Shown here piece by piece: positions 1-11,040 of a stretch of 26,667 nt of DNA. The stretch lies in the NCBI GenBank assembly GCA_003118195.1, contig BEXV01000054.1, positions 2,498 through 29,164 of the forward strand, in the 5' to 3' direction. Source of the DNA: Hemicentrotus pulcherrimus (taxonomy: Eukaryota; Echinodermata; Echinoidea; Camarodonta; Strongylocentrotidae). The notes under the pieces were generated by a model. The model did not search any database, had not been told where the DNA came from, and saw only the letters and a program-made list of their open reading frames with translations. How positions within the stretch are numbered: position 1 is the first letter of the stretch; every line of letters starts with the position of its first letter. The translations under genes were made by a program, and so were the position numbers.

Positions 1-468
1 TTCAACTCCCGATTTTCAAAGTTTTAGATTTCGAGTTTTCAGAGAGCTGTTACTCGTCTGACAGGCACTAAAGTAGCATATAAATGGTATTAGTGTAATC
101 TATGGCTTGTTAGCTTTCCTTTTATATATAATTCATCTATTTCATTTTTCACTTCGGACAGGGTCTTTAATACCTGCATACAATTATTAGTTGGTCTCTG
201 AAATAGACCCCTGTGGCAAGCTCTGTGAGTTATATCACACATGTATGGATCGATCAAATAGTATGCTTACATTTAGTGCGAAAAGGTTCAAACAGGTTTT
301 ATTACACACATGCTGAAGAACATGAAGAAAATCTCAATGTTTGCACTGTAGAACATCTACATGGGACAACCCATGGAACAGAACCAAAAATATCAAACAT
401 TTTTGTTTTCTTCTCATTATTTTCTTCCTCCCAGGGTCCTTCATGGTGAGATCTTTAATGATCCCTAA

Positions 469-492
469 CCTAACGAGGGACCTAACGAGGGA
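469..492 (+). repeat. 12-bp tandem duplication
   Basis: CCTAACGAGGGA occurs twice in perfect tandem (469-480, 481-492). Confidence 0.9.
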
Positions 493-1185
493 CGCTGCAG
501 ATTGCCGGATTCCCAGGTCTTGACCCTTGGTATTTAGATTTTACACGAAGCGAGATGTGAATTCCATTTTGTGCATCTCCTTCCTCTACACACGTTAAAT
601 GATCCAATGGGTGGGTCGGGTGAGCAACAGTTGCAATACTACACAGTCATTCCTGAACAACTTCAATAACAGCTATGGAAATTGAAGTTTATCATGGGAT
701 CATCGTTATCATTTATTTATGTTAGATGTTGTATAAACACTGAATACTCTAGCAGAAAGTATTATTGACATTTGACACTGGTGGATGGGGTTCAACCAAT
801 TATTGCCACCACCCCTCCCCCAAATGGTATACCCTCAGTACACAATAATACACCCCCCCCCCATCCCCTTTTCTTTTTTTACTACTTTTCATTCTTTTCC
901 TAGGAATATTGCACCCCCTCTTTAAAAAAAAATCAGGGATCCACATGTTCCAAAATCCAAAGTAAAAATAAATGTGGGGTTAATTTAATTTTCTGTAGAA
1001 AAGAGCACTGATAATTCCTCTGAATTTGTACCCCTCACACACCATTAAATCGCCATCACCTTCTCTTGAAATTGTGCAGAGGCTTTTGATTATACCAAAT
1101 GCCATTAACCCATTCCATCCCATTCACACACAACCCGCAAGGATTAATTTGAATGCCCCTTACATGTACATAAAGTAAGATATAG

Positions 1186-1605
1186 TAATAACATTAATAT
1201 TAATAACATTTCATTTAAATAGCGCCTTTTCATAAGATACAAAGCGATAAAAAATAAAATTTGTACAAAAAAAGCAAAAGAAAACTATCATACAAAGCTT
1301 ACATTGATAACAAAGTCCTATTACAAACGAAGAGGAATATTAAGAGAAATTAAAAAAGATGTGTTTTCAGACACGACTTGAAAGCTGCGAGAGTAAGGCC
1401 ATTCTTTAGAACAGGGGGTTGGGAGTTCCAGTTTTTGGGAGCAATACCTGAAAAAGCCCCATCACCTATTTGTTTACTGGTTTGAGGGACGCTAAGTGTA
1501 TTACTAGTGGCCGAGCATGTATTGTACATGGATGTGTGCGCATGTATTATAAGGAACCGACCCATCTCGGGGAGAAAGAGAGATTGGCAAGAACCGCTCA
1601 ATGAA
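1186..1605 (-). mobile_element. 3' end of a non-LTR retrotransposon (reverse-transcriptase C-terminus plus tail)
   Basis: On the minus strand 1601-1350 encodes a peptide ending GDGAFSGIAPKNWNSQPPVL followed by FKSCLKTHLF and a stop. This is the typical closing block of the ORF2 polyprotein in many non-LTR elements (GDRAFS.AAP.LWNSLP...FK..LKTHLF). Downstream on the same strand, the sequence TTTGTATCTTATGAAAAGGC then GCTATTTAAATG followed by TTA/TAA-rich repeats resembles the usual 3' UTR and tail of such LINEs (the GCGCTATATAAAT plus (TTA)n ending). The copy is 5'-truncated, as LINEs usually are, and lacks the Leu and Leu-Pro of the consensus at some sites, so it is decayed. Confidence 0.75.
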
Positions 1606-2724
1606 ATCTAAAAATAGAACACATTTTCTATGCAACTGTAACGAGCACCATCACATTAGAAACAAGGGTGTCAACAAATGAGTAAAACTGTACAAAATCG
1701 ATATTGTCTATGCAGGAATATATCAATACCCAGGTTAACATTATAATAACAGATCTCTGTATACCTAAAAACAAAGAAGGGAACATTTAATTTAAAAAGA
1801 ATTCTAAAAAGGGCATTCATGAAGTTCTACATATGAAGCACAATGAATGATGCTCTTTCCAAATACATTGAATTTAATAGTTATTATTCATCGCAAGATT
1901 TGTTTTCTGTATTATCTTTAGTCACAATTATATTCTGTTGTCCCAATTTTTTAAAAATTGACTTCAGTGTCCTTATGACTAATCCTACCTTCACTTTTTT
2001 AATCTGATTGTAAACTAATCAATAAGAGTATGATCTCCTCCAGATTTCTCAAGTATTAAAGTTTAATAACTACAATATTGAGGAAATCATTTGGTATGGT
2101 AATAAGATAGATCTACTTAACAGCCAATCAACCCGTTTTCAGAGTGATAGGGGACTCTATTCCGCACCCACGCCATGGTAAACATATATCTATTTGTTCA
2201 TATATCAATTTCGATGTCCTGCATTAAATAAACAAACAAAATACTATTTATTAGACATGTCTCTACTTTACACTTGACCTGAAGTTTCAACTTACACGTT
2301 CCATACATCTTAAAATAATAAAAGATAATTTCCCTTTTTAACTCAATTTTACATGTACTTCAAAACTCATTCAAATTATAGAGAGCTTCAAGTTACAATG
2401 TATAAGTATATCTTTGTTTCCTCTTGAATATATTGTAAAATGGCAAAGTGGGAAGTTGGGGAATAAAAAACTGATGAAAATAAACTGGCAGAAGACATCT
2501 TTTCTTGTTCGAACTGATAAAGAGAAAGTTATCCTCATTTGTTATTCTATTCCTCAGTTTATCAAACAGGAACTTGAAAAATAGTTATAATGTATAATGC
2601 ATCACAATGTCAAGTTCTATACTATACTACATCATGACTGAGCAGACTACACGTATAGTCTCAATCTGCACATGAGCGATCGTGGCTTTAAGATAGCATG
2701 TCAAAGGTGAAAATTTAGGGTTGA

Positions 2725-2725
<1 letters not shown>

Positions 2726-2761
<36 letters not shown>

Positions 2762-2775
2762 AGGCGAGAGAGAGT
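2726..2775 (+). repeat. (GA)n microsatellite with G run
   Basis: A GA dinucleotide tract of about a dozen units runs into a G run near 2755-2761 and then more GA. Confidence 0.95.
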
Positions 2776-3164
2776 GATAGAGGAGCTTCATCATAATCAG
2801 AAACAACAAAGAACCAAATATGGACAAATTATACAGCAAGCACACTGCAAACCAAGTGCAAACGACAGCCTTAGACCTACACAAACATTCCATTTTCCTG
2901 GAAAGAAAAATGATTCATGGTTCTTCGCTAGAAAGACCATGTGGAAAGCTCTGAGGCAAAGATGAGGAGAAAGAAGGCTTTATACACAGCAGCAGCATGG
3001 AACAGCTTGGCAAGGCTCATTGTAAAACGCCACGCTGCTTTGTGAGCTGCCGAGTACTACACCACAGACATGTGAATGGGAAAACAGTGGACTCTGAGGG
3101 GGCGTGTACCCTTGTGCGTTCATTCATGCCAGCCCGCATAATTTATCACAGCATTACCAGCAGC

Positions 3165-3305
3165 TTGGGCATCTATTATGCTAATCAGCAGCGGTCCACA
3201 TTAATATTAATTGCTGATATTGGTTGGGAGCTGTGGTGGCCGGCCGTCTGGCTGTGATCTCTAGATCTGGCCATCTGTGCTGTGAACTGAGACTTTAATA
3301 ATTGG
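3165..3305. promoter_or_regulatory. candidate cis-regulatory module
   Basis: A compositionally distinct patch with homeodomain/POU-like words close together: octamer variant ATGCTAAT (3178-3185), palindrome ATTAATATTAAT (3200-3211) followed by TGC, then a G/C-rich block GGCCGGCCGTCTGGC and TAATAATTGG at its end. It sits inside the probable GMDS intron. Motif density alone is weak evidence; no conservation could be checked. Confidence 0.25.
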
Positions 3306-3704
3306 TAACACAATACATATTTGTTGCTATAATATATGCAAATTATCAACCTAATTCTGGGAATAAAGGGAGCATGCTGAAAGAGTAATAGTAATTACCA
3401 TTGAAACAGTATGCAATTGGAGAATGCTTGATATGAACAGTTCTCGCAACAAAAACATCAAAAGAAATGTTTTCTTTTAATATCAGTACACTACTCTCTT
3501 CAATAATTTTCTTTCTTTTATATTTTTTATTACATTAATATTTATAACAAATGTCCATAAAATACTTTTTCCAGCTGTATGAGGTACAGCCAGTCCAGGA
3601 TACACACATTCTGCACAATTTTATTCTTGTTCTCCACAACATAATTGTGGTATACAATGTATCAATGATAGCATGGATGGATCCAACTATAGAGGAGTCA
3701 TGGT

Positions 3705-3722
3705 GGGGTGGGATGGGGTGGG
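3705..3722 (+). other. canonical G-quadruplex motif
   Basis: GGGGTGGGATGGGGTGGG has four G runs of at least three with loops of 1-2 bases, a textbook intramolecular G4 pattern. The G-rich region continues to about 3750. Confidence 0.6.
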
Positions 3723-3846
3723 AGGTGAGGGAGGGGAGAGGAGAAGGCCTACCAGTCATCCAGGGTGAATGAAATATGGGTGGGGTTTCATTATCCCCTT
3801 CTTTGCTTTGTTCCCTTTCTCACCCCCTGCCCCCTCTTCCTCACCC

Positions 3847-3849
<3 letters not shown>

Positions 3850-3882
<33 letters not shown>
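3850..3882 (+). repeat. (CT)n microsatellite
   Basis: An uninterrupted CT tract of about 16 units inside a wider C/T-rich stretch (about 3790-3925). The open frames through it are Ser-Leu repeats and not genes. Confidence 0.95.
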
Positions 3883-3885
<3 letters not shown>

Positions 3886-4741
3886 CTCTCTCTTCCTTTC
3901 TCTTTCTCTATTCTTTTCCTAAGCCCTCATACTGTAGTTGTATCCCTCTAAACACACCTGTGACATTTTCAATCAAATGTACTTGTGTACATACCCTTTA
4001 AGTGCAAACAACCTTCTAATTAATGTATTGATTTTTGGCAAACCACACCAATATTGAGCTCTCCCATCCTTTGTTTTCTTTCGTCAAGACAGAAAAGTCG
4101 AACACAAAGCAGTGTGCTTTCAAAATTTTAAAATTGCAATCACTTTACGTTCATGTACATGTTCTCAAATTGACTGGATAGGTAATGTCATTCACTGTGA
4201 AATAATATCGGCCATTCGTTCCAACATACAAATTGACTAAAATTGTTTTGCTTTTTAATGTATGATTAAGGAGCTCTAAAGCTCCAAAGAAAACTTGACT
4301 ACTTGTAATTCTGTACATTTTGAAGTTCTTTTTTTCTTCAAAGAAAGCTGTTGTGAACAAAAAAAGTAAAATGTATAATTCTCTATGATATGACCCTCCA
4401 GGTTCTGCACAGAGTCAAATGTCAGCCTACTTTGAGTGCTGCAGACAAAATCACTCAAACAAACCTATCAAGTTCTGCTTAAATAAGGGCAATCTCTTAA
4501 ACCAACAACTGTTTATGTGAGAGGGATATGTGGAAAGGGCAGGTGTTTACATTTCTATTGACAACAGGGAGTACATAAAAGAATGTAGAATCAGCAATTC
4601 AGCTTGATGAAGGGAAAACATGTATGGTTCATGACTTATACAGTACATGCCACAAGTAGACCCTTGAGGGTTTTTAATCATTCATTCAAACATGATCCAC
4701 AAAATGTCTAAATAGTATTTTTATTCTATACAGCTAATAAA

Positions 4742-5212
4742 TTGAGGCTGCAGTATAACCCTAGGCCCATTCACACATCCCTGAAACCGTTCAGAGGCAC
4801 ACGCTATTGGAATGATCTACCCCTATCTGTACGGGAGAAAGCATCAGTGTCTTGCTTTTGTAGAACAAATGTTAATAGAATAGTTGTTTTTAACTATGAA
4901 CCAAGGTTCTTGCCTCTTTGTAAATATTATGCTATATAATTCTTTATCTTTTATTTAGTGTAAAATACCAAAGCTTTGTATTTAATCACAGAACATATTT
5001 ACCCTAGATGTAGAATAGCTTGTAGCTTATGTGTGTATTCAATAGTTATTCATATTTATCATTACATTCTCATTCATTGCTGTGATACTTGCTGTGGTAC
5101 CAGACACGATTAGCATTATCCCATTTATCCTTTCAATGTTAACCACTCACATTTCATTGTTATATTGATGTACTTTTTGTGTTTGGATAATAAACTTCAA
5201 ACTCAAACTCAT
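4742..5212 (+). mobile_element. 3' end of a second non-LTR retrotransposon (L2/CR1-like tail)
   Basis: Translation from 4742 reads RPIHTSLKPFRGTRYWNDLP then LSVREKASVSCF, the familiar end block of reverse-transcriptase ORFs (...RGTRFWNDLP..VR...S...F). The frame then drifts into an unrelated tail and stops at 4939, suggesting decay or a frameshift. About 270 bp later, AATAAACTTCAAACTCAAACTC gives a polyadenylation-like signal plus short tandem tail repeats, as at the 3' ends of L2/CR1-type LINEs. The element is severely 5'-truncated and is a different family from the one at 1.2-1.6 kb. Confidence 0.72.
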
Positions 5213-6090
5213 TTTGAAAAGTCATAGATTTTGTTGACTACCGGTACCATTTACAATACCGGAAAAACTGTAAAAGTTTGCTCATACCGATTTTGGTACC
5301 ATTATTGGTATCTTAACTAAAGTTTGCATTTATACTGAAAATATTTGTAAAACTTTGGCAGGCATTAAAATTTTTTTTTCAAAGAGTAGACTTTTTATTT
5401 ATTTATTTTTGTTGGCAAGGGGGGGGGGGGTTGTGTTAGCCGGTACAACTACTGGCAAAACACTGGTATGCGAGAAAAATCGATGATTTGGGGTTGCAGT
5501 GTAAATGCAACTTGTGATGATTCCCACATCAACTGCAGAAAAGCCCCAAAATGTTTGTCAACTTTTTACTAGAGGGGCACATCTTTTCATTGAGAAGGAA
5601 ACAATTTGTTCTGCTGAGGAGCTACACGTACATGTTGTTTTATGTAGGCTAAAGTTCCCTAAGTAAATAACTGCGTTGAAAGTTACAATGTAGGTACATA
5701 GCACGATAGCAAAACTTTTGAAATATCAACCCAGGTCAATTTCAATCGCCTTGTGCATCCCCTATTGAGATGTGTAAACGCAACAATGACGTATTATGTA
5801 ATCTGAACATAATTTCTGTGGGTCATACAATAGGATATTGAAAATTGCTCTTTTGGATATTGCTCTGATTTTTTCGAAAATAGTTGCGATAGTGTTACAA
5901 GTTAATTAGAAATTAGAGGCACGTTACATTGAACTAAGTTGAACAAAGGTTTCATAAACTATGTGTAGCTTATGGTGAAAAATAGCTGCCGACTTGGATT
6001 GCTGGGGGGGGGGGCGGGGGGCAAGGGGCAATTGGAAGACACATTTTGTAATTACCCCATCCCCCACTGATACACGTAATACAAGAATGA

Positions 6091-6137
6091 AGTAAAAAAA
6101 GAAGGAAGGAAGAGGAGAGAAGAGGAGAAAGAGAGAC
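6091..6137 (+). repeat. polypurine tract
   Basis: Nearly pure A/G stretch (AAAAAAAGAAGGAAGGAAGAGG ... GAGAGA) just left of the inverted-repeat element at 6153; H-DNA-prone composition. Confidence 0.8.
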
Positions 6138-6143
6138 AGTGCG

Positions 6144-6590
6144 GGTAGGGCGCGTATTTTTTATTTACACGGCAGCGAGGGGAATTTCTCGATTAATTCC
6201 AATGAAACCGCTCGCGAAGAGTCTAGACTAGACCAAATACGAGAACGAGTACCAAGCAGTGCAGTGTAGTGCATTATAAAGGGAATTGTACTTAACATGT
6301 ATATCTAGAGAAGGAAATGATGAAAGACATCTAAAGAAAAACAAGAAAACAAAATAGATGTCTTATGCAATAAACAGTGACAGTTGTATGATATTATATG
6401 CAACACCATGGCACAGAGCATAATATAAATGCCCTCGGCAACCTCGTACCAACAACACAGTACATCCACAACATCAACACAAGTCATATTCAGTACAAGC
6501 ACTACAGGCTAGACTCTCCGCGAGAGGTTTCGTTGGAATTAATCGAGCTTTTCCCCTCACTGCCGTGTAAATAAAAAATACGAGGTAGGG
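6144..6590. mobile_element. MITE-like fold-back element with 74-bp terminal inverted repeats
   Basis: Positions 6153-6226 and 6509-6582 are inverted repeats of equal length with about 7 mismatches. They begin CGTATTTTTTATTTACACGG and end in AGAGTCTAG at the inner edge. The 282-bp interior has no recognisable coding sequence. The heptamer GGTAGGG lies just outside both ends (6144-6150 and 6584-6590) and may be a target-site duplication, although the flanks are purine-rich and the match could be chance. The structure suggests a non-autonomous DNA transposon; the superfamily is unknown. Confidence 0.6.
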
Positions 6591-6682
6591 GCAGGGGAGG
6601 CAGCAGGGAAGGGGGCAGGGACAGCAGGGGAGGGGACAAGGAGGCAGCAGGGTGAGGGGCAGGGGAGAGGACAAGTAGGGGA
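6584..6682 (+). repeat. G-rich minisatellite-like tract next to the fold-back element
   Basis: About 100 bp of almost only G, A and C with recurring GGGGCAGGGGA and AGGCAGCAGGG words (AGGCAGCAGGGAAGG near 6598, AGGCAGCAGGGTGAGG near 6641). Many GGG runs make plus-strand G-quadruplexes plausible. It begins exactly at the right edge of the inverted-repeat element. Confidence 0.6.
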
Positions 6683-7812
6683 CACACAGAGGAACAGTAT
6701 GCATATTGGCAATACTGGAAATATTTGAAATACGGATGGTTGAAGGGAAGAGGTCCTCCAGCCCGGCCTCCAGTAACAGACAGGCCCATCTGTATCCACG
6801 ACAGTCAATTATACCACAATTAATAAAACAATGAAACTCATCACAACCTATCATGAAAACCCACTGATATCTCCAGGCGTGCACAGAGTGAGATAATATG
6901 GTTAAACAAACTAAACCTTCATCTGAACATTCCCTTGATTTTAATTAAACTGCCCATCATCAATCACACAGTTAGGCCCCTCTCTCTCTCCCTGGCAGGG
7001 AAGGTTCAGGACATCAACCAACCACTGAGTTCAGATAGAGACCAGGGGAGATCAGTTACCCCCGACCTGTGATAGAGCGCACAGATGTTGCAATCTAAGG
7101 ATGAGTTCACACTCGAATCTCATCCACGCTTTAATCAGGTAGGATGAAACATAACATTGCTCTATCTAAAACGTGATGTAAAACTTAGGTTTCACATAGG
7201 AACGTACGGAACATATGAACCAAGGACTCACAGTATGTGGGTCTGTGATGATGCATGCGCTCTATTAGTGATATGCACTTGTCAAATAGACAAGGTTGCA
7301 ACTTGTAGCAAGCAGCTTCAAATGTTAATTTATACTGAAAACTTTCAATGGCATGGGAGGTCCACAATGTAGTTCAACTCAAAAGGGATTCATTCCACCC
7401 TGGTACCAAGTTCAATTTCACAAAAGAAAGAAAAGAGAGAGAGAGAGGCATGCATATCTCACATTTACTTTGAAGAATTGAACACATATTTTGTTTAATT
7501 CGTTTTAATTCCTTACAGCATGATAAAATCAGTTTAGATAGGCCTATCATAATGCACAATATCAATCAAAGATGGTGTATTGTATTTCATCATTTATGAA
7601 CTGTTCTCTTGTTGAGTGCAATATTGACTACTGTTATGTTGCCAAGCAGTAGACCAAATAATTTGAAATGTCGGCACTCCATACAGGACTGTGCAGCAAT
7701 AGGCTGAGCAGTCACGTGTGAAGAGCACATACATTTTGTAGCACAAGACTTCATGAACAAACATATCAAAATTTTGCCTTTTAATATCATAATCACATTG
7801 TAATTGTAATTC

Positions 7813-7850
7813 ATACATGTACATGTACATCAGTACAGGTACATGTTCAT
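7813..7850. repeat. ACATGT/GTACAT palindromic repeat
   Basis: TACATGTACATGTACAT followed shortly by GTACAGGTACATG. Self-complementary ACATGT words recur through the window (near 9480, 10420 and 15280). Confidence 0.7.
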
Positions 7851-8159
7851 ACACAAATGTTTTTACCATGACATGAAAGTTTGGTACATTTTGTGAACAG
7901 ATTATAAAAAGTGGATGAAAAGTTTTATCATAAAATGCAGGCTATTCTACCATTTGCAGATTAATTCATTTCAAGTCGTTCACTATTATGAAGACATCTT
8001 CTCTCAATATGAATGTTTCCTGGTTCCAGCGATCCTCCGCCCAGGGATGTACATCGTTGAGGAGGCCGACTGTGCACGCCATGATTCTAACTTTGACTGA
8101 ACTCTTCTGATTAATCAAAGTCACTTGGACTCCAAACTCTAGTGATCATCACACAGTTC

Positions 8160-8455
8160 ATGTTTAAACGGCACGGTCCAAAGAGCATTCTTTCAGATGT
8201 TACCTTTGTCTGTAACACTTCCAATGATAGGACAAGGGGACTACGTTATTCACATGTGGAACTTTATGCTTCCGCCATGTCCCAATGAGACATGGGACCC
8301 AACTGTTCTGACCAGGGTAATTGCACTGTCTCTCGACAAGGACTGGACTCTGGTCTCTGCGAAAGTTGGAACATACTGCCAAGATTCTCAAAAAGGAATA
8401 CCAGAACATACTGTATGGATGTCTTCATAGCAGCATTGAATTACTTGTCTTTTGG
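8160..8455 (+). pseudogene. coding-like patch of unknown origin, interrupted by a stop
   Basis: From ATG at 8160 one frame reads MFKRHGPKSILSDVTFVC ... ELYASAMSQ, meets TGA, then continues in the same frame as DMGPNCSDQGNCTVSRQG ... MDVFIAALNYLSFG before the next stop. A second frame (ATG 8197 to 8430) is open over the same span. GC content is higher than around it. I recognise no family. It may be a decayed exon, a transposon fragment or chance; the competing open frame argues for caution. Confidence 0.2.
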
Positions 8456-9904
8456 CTAAGGTGCTGCCATGATGTTGGCATAAGTTTGAATACAGGTGCA
8501 TGTACTTCTTTAATATGGAGGAACAGAAACAAAAGGAACAGAACAACCATGGTAGGAGGATAGGAGCTGAAAAGATAGTGACAAGTCCACCATTTCTGAT
8601 GCTGCACCCTTATGAACAGCCTACATGGGAGACGCCAGACCAAGGTTCCAGCAGCAGAAAGTTATCTAACTTTCAACTTTGGTCAAGTGTTCGGATATTA
8701 CTGGAGTGTTTGATCAACACTCCTAAATATGGTTCCAGTCACATAAAAAGGTAATGCATGGCAAACATGGCCTTATATTCAACTGATGATTAATCACAAC
8801 TTGGAAAAGATCTTCTTGCAATAAATTTTGTATTTCTTTTATTTTTTAATTATCTAGCACACTCTACCCTTATTTTTTTTTCTTTAAAAAAAAAAAAAAT
8901 CTTCTTCCATTATATCGGATAGCATAGCAAATTTCTATTTTTTTAATATGAATCTGAGTCACCCTGTTAAGTGTACCTCTCTCTTAATTAGTTTCAAGGA
9001 CAGTGATTTTCAATCATAAAAACTACAAGGCCTTGAGAATGAAGTGTACATGTAGACAATAACAAATTCAAACTACAACAGCAGATCCATAAGGCCTACA
9101 AAAAAAAATGTTGAATTGCCCTTTGCGAACGACCCAAATATTTGGAAATCTATGGTCGGCTTTTTAAAAAAGTTATTTTTTTGTTACCATTTACAAAAAA
9201 TAAATGTATTAAAGCATTCAAAACTAATAAGCCTAAGGAGGGAATAAAAAAACAGACCAACCCAGGTTTTGTCACCTAAAGGGCAATACAACATCTTTTT
9301 TTTTTAGGCTTAAGGGTGGGAAAAAAGTACACTCCAGAATCCTCCATTTTTTATAACAGTGTACGCAAAAACATATACTAGTTAATTACAAAATTACAAC
9401 AACAAATAATGAATAATTAACAACAGCAACAGATTTATAAAAAAATGTTAACTGAATGTTTCAAAGGAACAACTTACACATGTACAGGTATGTCTTTTTA
9501 ATTTGTCTCCAGAAAGAGTTTTCTATATTTTGTTTTCAAAATTATTAAGGAATACAAGAAAGCATCATTATTCAATGGTCATATCACGAGGTTCTTCGAA
9601 TTTTTGAAAGAAATATGTGGAAATAGAATTATGTTGTACATCATGCACCATTCTACATCATATAAAATCAAAGGAGTGAAAGGGGGTGATGAGCAGTCAC
9701 ATTCCACACGCCCACATTGGAACACAATAAAGTGTACTTGGGAAATTCTGTGCAACATGTTTTTCGCACAATCGTACACCTTATTCCAACATACATGTAT
9801 TTCATCAAAAAGGCAAGAATCTCTTCCTATCAATCCATTTCTCTTATCAAAACCTTGAGGAAGGCAGTCACACCTGTTTAAAAACACCAACCGAGGGAAC
9901 AAAA

Positions 9905-10070
9905 AAATGGCCACTTTACACAAGTGGCCTCTGCTGCCTCTCTATAGACAGGTTCTATCGAGCATATTTCTTCTTTGAGGAACATGTTGCAAGGTGACCA
10001 CTGTAGACAGGTGGCCTTTAAAGAGCGGCGGCTACCAAGACAGGTTTGACGGTAGTCATATCAAGAGAAT
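9905..10070 (+). repeat. degenerate short-repeat cluster (GACAGGTTTGAC family)
   Basis: Several related words recur here: TGGCCACTT with AAGTGGCCT, TATAGACAGGTTCTATC, GTGACCACTGTAGACAGGTGG, then GGCTACCAAGACAGGTTTGA CGGTAGTC. They look like diverged tandem copies of a unit of roughly 35-45 bp made of 'CCACT(G)TAGACAGGT' and 'GCTACCAAGACAGGTTTGAC'. The copies are too decayed for a firm period. Confidence 0.4.
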
Positions 10071-10428
10071 GTCCATTCATACAGAAAAATACCATGTCTT
10101 ACGGGCGGGACACAGACACTGCACAGAATAAGCCCACTTCATATTCTGCCAACGTGGCTATTGCTTCTACATGTATGTACATTGCACTCATGTTTGGAGG
10201 AAAGTAAATAACTTTACAATTGGGGAACTCAAAGACCATGGGATATAAACACAATTTGTACCATATTGTGTTAATGACAATAGTGCTGATAGTCTGTCTA
10301 TGAAGGACACCCATGGGAAAGAGTAATGGTCCTTGGAGATACATGAAGATTTAGATGTACCAGTAGGTTATCATTGAAAACAGGCTATAAAACATATCTT
10401 CCAAGAAGGATCCTGTACATGTAGTCGA

Positions 10429-10482
10429 CTACTATAGACAAATGACTACCAAGACAAATTCAACTGTAGTTTGATCATGCTT
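10429..10482 (+). repeat. diverged extra copy of the GACAGGTTTGAC repeat
   Basis: ACTATAGACAAATGACTACC then AAGACAAATTCAACTGTAGT aligns with GGCTACCAAGACAGGTTTGA CGGTAGTC at 10030-10058. It also forms one side of a 10-bp perfect stem, CAACTGTAGT (10461-10470) with ACTACAGTTG (10490-10499). Confidence 0.4.
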
Positions 10483-10889
10483 GCCTATGACTACAGTTGT
10501 AGGTTTCCCTCATTACAAAATGGACTAATACAGTAGAAATACAGTAGTATTCACTAGGTAAACAGGTTTAATGTATACTACTTCTACCAGTGCGCGGTGA
10601 GTTCCATCACTAATACCACTAATACTACTATTAGTAGCATTCCTGATGGCACAATGGCATATATTATATAATCAGGCCATTCTGAAGAGGGGTATTATTG
10701 TACAAGTCCATGATTGTACCAGAAGAAATACTTAGGGAATCACACTGTATGTCCGTTATTTTGTCATGGGGCTCTTTTTTAATACAAATTTCCTGAGAAT
10801 TGGTACCCATGATACTCTTACATTCTTTGCTATTTCATCATTATCATTCCTTTAAGTTGGCATTTTCCCTCTTACAACGAGAAGGTTCT

Positions 10890-11040
10890 CCATGTTTCGG
10901 TCCTTGTGATCGCCTCTGGCTCCAGCAGATACTGTACTACTGGCGCCCACTGCTAACAGCCGCACTGCACTGCGAGCTCCCGCTGACTGCATCGGTAATA
11001 CTCATAGAGATGTGAGGGCAGCATAGCGCCATCTTGCAGC
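10890..11040. promoter_or_regulatory. GC-rich patch with YY1-like site
   Basis: A locally GC-rich block holds TGGCGCCCACTGC, GCACTGCACTGCGAGCTCCC and CGCCATCTTG (minus strand CAAGATGGCG, a strong YY1 consensus, about 11027-11036). On the minus strand the ATG of that word opens a 31-codon frame with no donor visible at its end. It lies about 1 kb inside GMDS from exon 1 and could be an alternative promoter or an enhancer. Confidence 0.25.

Noticed and set aside
3765..4001. Ser-Leu repeat open frames
   Set aside because: Direct translation of the (CT)n microsatellite.
6474..6884. 136-codon minus-strand open frame and overlapping frames with Pro/Leu/Cys-rich stretches
   Set aside because: Openness comes from the G-rich minisatellite and the inverted-repeat arm; several overlapping frames are equally open.
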